A stretch of 64,000 bases of DNA, from assembly GCA_035236585.1 (NCBI GenBank), contig CP141128.1, positions 29,789,618 through 29,853,617 of the forward strand, written 5' to 3'. Positions within the stretch are counted from its first letter, which is position 1. Every line of letters starts with the position of its first letter. The position numbers and the translations under genes are program-made. Under the pieces are notes generated by a model. It worked only from the letters and a program-made list of their open reading frames with translations, had not been told where the DNA came from and made no database searches. Positions 61,150-64,000 of this stretch are shown piece by piece. The stretch is from Warburgia ugandensis (Eukaryota > Streptophyta > Magnoliopsida > Canellales > Canellaceae).

Positions 61150-61470
61150 ACATTCACTCTCAAACTAGTTGTGAAAACTAGCTTTATTTCTAAAGAATCC
61201 TTATTGTATGTCACCATCAGAATTAAAGGAGCTTATGGAATAATAAACCTAGTGTTTCTCCATGAGTCAACATACGTGTAGAAATACCTTCAGTATGTGC
61301 CATATATTGTTAAGAAAAGATGAATAGGTGTCGACTTAATCCTCCCAAAACATTATGGACTTTTACGTCATCTTAGGGATGGATTGGTTGATTTTACATT
61401 GGACAGCTATTGATTGCCATAAGGAGGTCACTTTTGATATTTGAGGGGAGGTAAGATCTCTTTTCAAGAG
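61150..61470 (+). pseudogene. Ty3/gypsy pol fragments (RT start and protease end), order scrambled
   Basis: At 61199-61240 the plus strand reads NPYCMSPSELKELME, which resembles the motif at the start of gypsy reverse transcriptase. Shortly after, in another frame, comes a piece like IKPSVSP followed by a stop where the family usually has W. Then 61346-61450 reads DFYVILGMDWL followed by IDCHKEVTFDI, the end of the gypsy protease region. In a normal gypsy pol the protease comes before RT, so the two pieces are in the wrong order. Stops and frame changes are many and nothing is functional. The family call is good; the reason for the order is not known. Confidence 0.65.
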
Positions 61471-61654
61471 GAACAAGACTTCAAGTGAGCATGTATTATT
61501 TTACTACAAAAATGGCTAGGCACATTTCCAAGGAAAGTTAGGCCTATATGGGTAAAGTTTAGGTTGAAGATTATAGTAAACCCAGCCTGGATGAGATGGC
61601 GATAGTCTAATGACAAGGTTTCTAGAAATAGTTTCAATAAACTATTTTAGGAAA

Positions 61655-64000
61655 TTCCAAGAAATATATATATATATATATTTTCAAAGCCTTTAGAAAA
61701 CATACTACATAGTAGTTTTTAAACCACTTCAAATCCCATGGTCCTGGACCCACTGGTTACTACACAAAGAGCCACATAATCCATAAATTAAACATGGAAT
61801 AAATCTCAAATCCTCATTATAAGTCTAGTCAACAATTTTTTTAAAATAAATACCAATCCATAGTTGATAGTCAAGGTCGTGTTATTAACACTTGGGTTGA
61901 TATCATCACATAAAACTCTAATCTAATCTTGCTACTATTCAAATGCTTTTTCTAATAACAAGCTCCATTACTTAGTTGTACTACCAGAAAAACATTTTGG
62001 GGTGAGTATAACTACTCATTTGGAAACCTCTAAACTAGTTATGAAAAATATTGACAATTAGATTTTATTCTTTTTAAAAACCTTGCATATGACTCTCTCA
62101 CAAATATAGTAAATTCACAACAATTATGCGTGACTATCTATCTCAAAAATATCAACACAAAATTAATTCACATATTAGATGATAGTGTCCTACCTAAAAC
62201 ACCATTAAGGCAAGTGGTTCGACCCTTGAGGATGACTGACGTGTACAATCACATGTCCAACAAACCCAAATAGGTAAATATGCATGTAGAGGAAGTCTCC
62301 TACTAACTGTGCTTGAGCATAGATGCATATGATCCATCATCAATTCTCATGGGGCCCCTAGATCATGCAAGTAATCTACCCATGACACATACTCCAGATC
62401 TAGTCCATGGTCACTAAATGGTATCTTTTTCGCAGATCAGAGGCCATCTGACCCCATAACATAGTATCCTGAGAGTATAACTCTCATGACTAACTCTAGC
62501 CATATTTGCTCTGAAACACTCCATTATAGAGTCATTGCACTCATGAACTATCTTGAGGACATTGGAGCATGCTGCACTCATGAGTTCTCATGAGGAAAGT
62601 AAATCTCTCTAGTACATAAGCACCATCAAAGCATCATACAACATATGACATCAAACATGGCATAATTCAGAATAAGACATTCAAATAAACACATATCACA
62701 CATATTGATCTCATGTAAAACATTCCATAGCCATAGTTCTTAAGTCTTTAAACTTCAAAATTTTCATGACCTCAAGTTCTGTTTTTACAGTATGGTATTT
62801 AAGGTTTCAGCTAGTCCATATCACAATTTTCCAAATTAGTCCATCTATTAAATTCAATTCAATGTATAGCATGTTACTTTTCAAATACCATGGTATAGAA
62901 GTATAAAAAAAAACAATTTTAGGTTTCATCTAAAATTTCATTATTTCTAAATCTATTTTATGATAAAAAATGTTCTTGAGGTTATTTTAATTTATAAAAT
63001 ACAAAGATTAATAGAAAAACCACACCCTAGAACTAGTAATTTCATTTTACAAAGTATGCTTGAAACCGAGGTCAAAACTATCCCAAATATGATTTAAAAA
63101 TGCCTAAAATCTTCATGATAAAAATATAATCTTATTAGTCTTTGTTTCATGGAAAAAAATTTAGAATAATTATTCAACCCATGTTTTCCAATATTTTATG
63201 CTATACTACAGGGTATCAAAAAACAACTTGGAAAGTTGTCCTTAAAACTCCCAATCCTAAAGCTTTTTACATGAGATCTTTGTTAGATATGTTCAACACT
63301 CATAAACACACTTTCACACAAAATTTCAATGATAAAATCTCTGTCAATCACACCAGATCACAAAACACTATACAGTATAAAAGCTATATATAGGCTCCCA
63401 GTCTTACCTGAGAAAACCCTTCAAAACTCAATCAATTTCCCATAAAAACAACCCATTTTCTCTAATATTTTTACATCATGATATCATGCACTCAAATCAA
63501 TCTATCTTTTCACCCTTTAAACATACGATCATGGCCATATGATAATCATCCTTAAACATGCCATAAGTCATCATATAAAGATCAGGATGATCACAGAACA
63601 TGATAAAATAAAAAAACTTTCATAGAAAAACTGATTTCACATGCACCGAAATATGTTTCTAGACACATCACAAAATGTCAATAAAAATCATGAAAAAGCC
63701 CATGTTTTGTTTCCCAAATCTCATGCTTGATTTTCAAAACCCTACTTTAGAGAATTCCCAAATTTTCCCTACCTCATAATCGCCAACTCTTAGGTCTTCT
63801 ATAGTCTTATTTTTCCTACTTGAGTCACACCTGAGTATACTGGCTTTAAGCTTCAACATTTCTCATTGGTCCTCAATAATCTCTTATCTTCTCCTCTCTT
63901 TGTTTTACTACAATTTTTCTCTGTATTTTCCCCTCCTTCTCAATTGTATTACTAGCCAAGTAAGAGCAACTCTTAGGTTGGGAATCCAATCCTTTTTATA
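61655..64000 (-). mobile_element. Minus-strand LTR fragment, cut by the window end
   Basis: After an (AT)n run (about 61664-61681) the sequence follows the layout of the other LTRs here: ttttcaaagcc, aaaccacttcaaatccca, cccactggtta, then an actctcatgacta module near 62480 in place of aactctcctagcata. The start is decayed and the end lies outside the window. The open frame at 63142-63393 has no recognised domain. Confidence 0.5.

Larger units (their letters stand above)
59609..61650 (+). mobile_element. Decayed plus-strand LTR retrotransposon interior
   Basis: Begins with a primer-binding site, tggtattagagca (59609-59621), and contains Ty3/gypsy-type pol fragments at 61150-61470. Between them the DNA is AT-rich with many stops, where gag would be expected, but no zinc knuckle or other gag motif was recognised. 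Confidence 0.6.

Noticed and set aside
62210..62232. Box-B-like ggttcgaccc as a tRNA or SINE
   Set aside because: No box A at the right distance and no acceptor stem.

Overview
The window is AT-rich plant nuclear DNA made almost entirely of transposable elements nested inside one another. No host gene, rRNA or intact tRNA could be supported. The call of plant rests on LTR retrotransposons primed by initiator tRNA-Met, a CACTA (En/Spm) element with TNP2, DUF4218, DUF4216 and Transposase_24 domains, and an Au-type SINE. Together these point to a flowering plant; the clade cannot be told from the sequence.

Layout. 1-4,919: old repeat-derived DNA with a pyrimidine-rich tract and a pair of inverted repeats. 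4,920-58,551: one old LTR retrotransposon (element 3, minus strand) opened up by later insertions. Its left LTR is 4,920-5,640 plus 39,838-42,182, its internal remnant is 42,183-43,005, and its right LTR is 43,006-43,639 plus 53,626-55,927 plus 58,421-58,551. The left LTR is split by a large decayed CACTA transposon (5,641 to about 30,023). That CACTA is itself split by an 11.3-kb LTR element with no coding capacity (element 1, 15,051-26,319, exact 5-bp target duplication TTATA). Its 5' end is replaced by a third LTR element (element 2, 30,024-39,837). The right LTR of element 3 is split by a plus-strand solo LTR (about 43,640-53,625), which carries two further solo LTRs (46,084-49,237, duplication ATAGT; 49,435-52,331, duplication ATATA), and by another solo LTR (55,928-58,420, duplication CTTTT). 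58,552-64,000: flanking DNA, a decayed plus-strand retroelement with Ty3/gypsy-like pol fragments, and the start of another minus-strand LTR running off the window.

The only protein-coding content is dead transposon code: a three-exon TNP2/DUF4218/DUF4216 transposase gene (29,776 to about 26,340, minus) and a second CACTA gene with Transposase_24 and a DUF8039-like domain (8,876 to about 6,790, minus), both with in-frame stops, plus the pol fragments near 61.15-61.47 kb. Element 1 looks like a large retrotransposon derivative (LARD): long LTRs, tRNA primer site, polypurine tract and about 4.1 kb of non-coding interior. Its PPT-side interior resembles that of element 3, so both were probably mobilised by the same autonomous partner, which is not in this window. 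All LTRs here share short conserved modules in the same order although the rest of their sequence has diverged.
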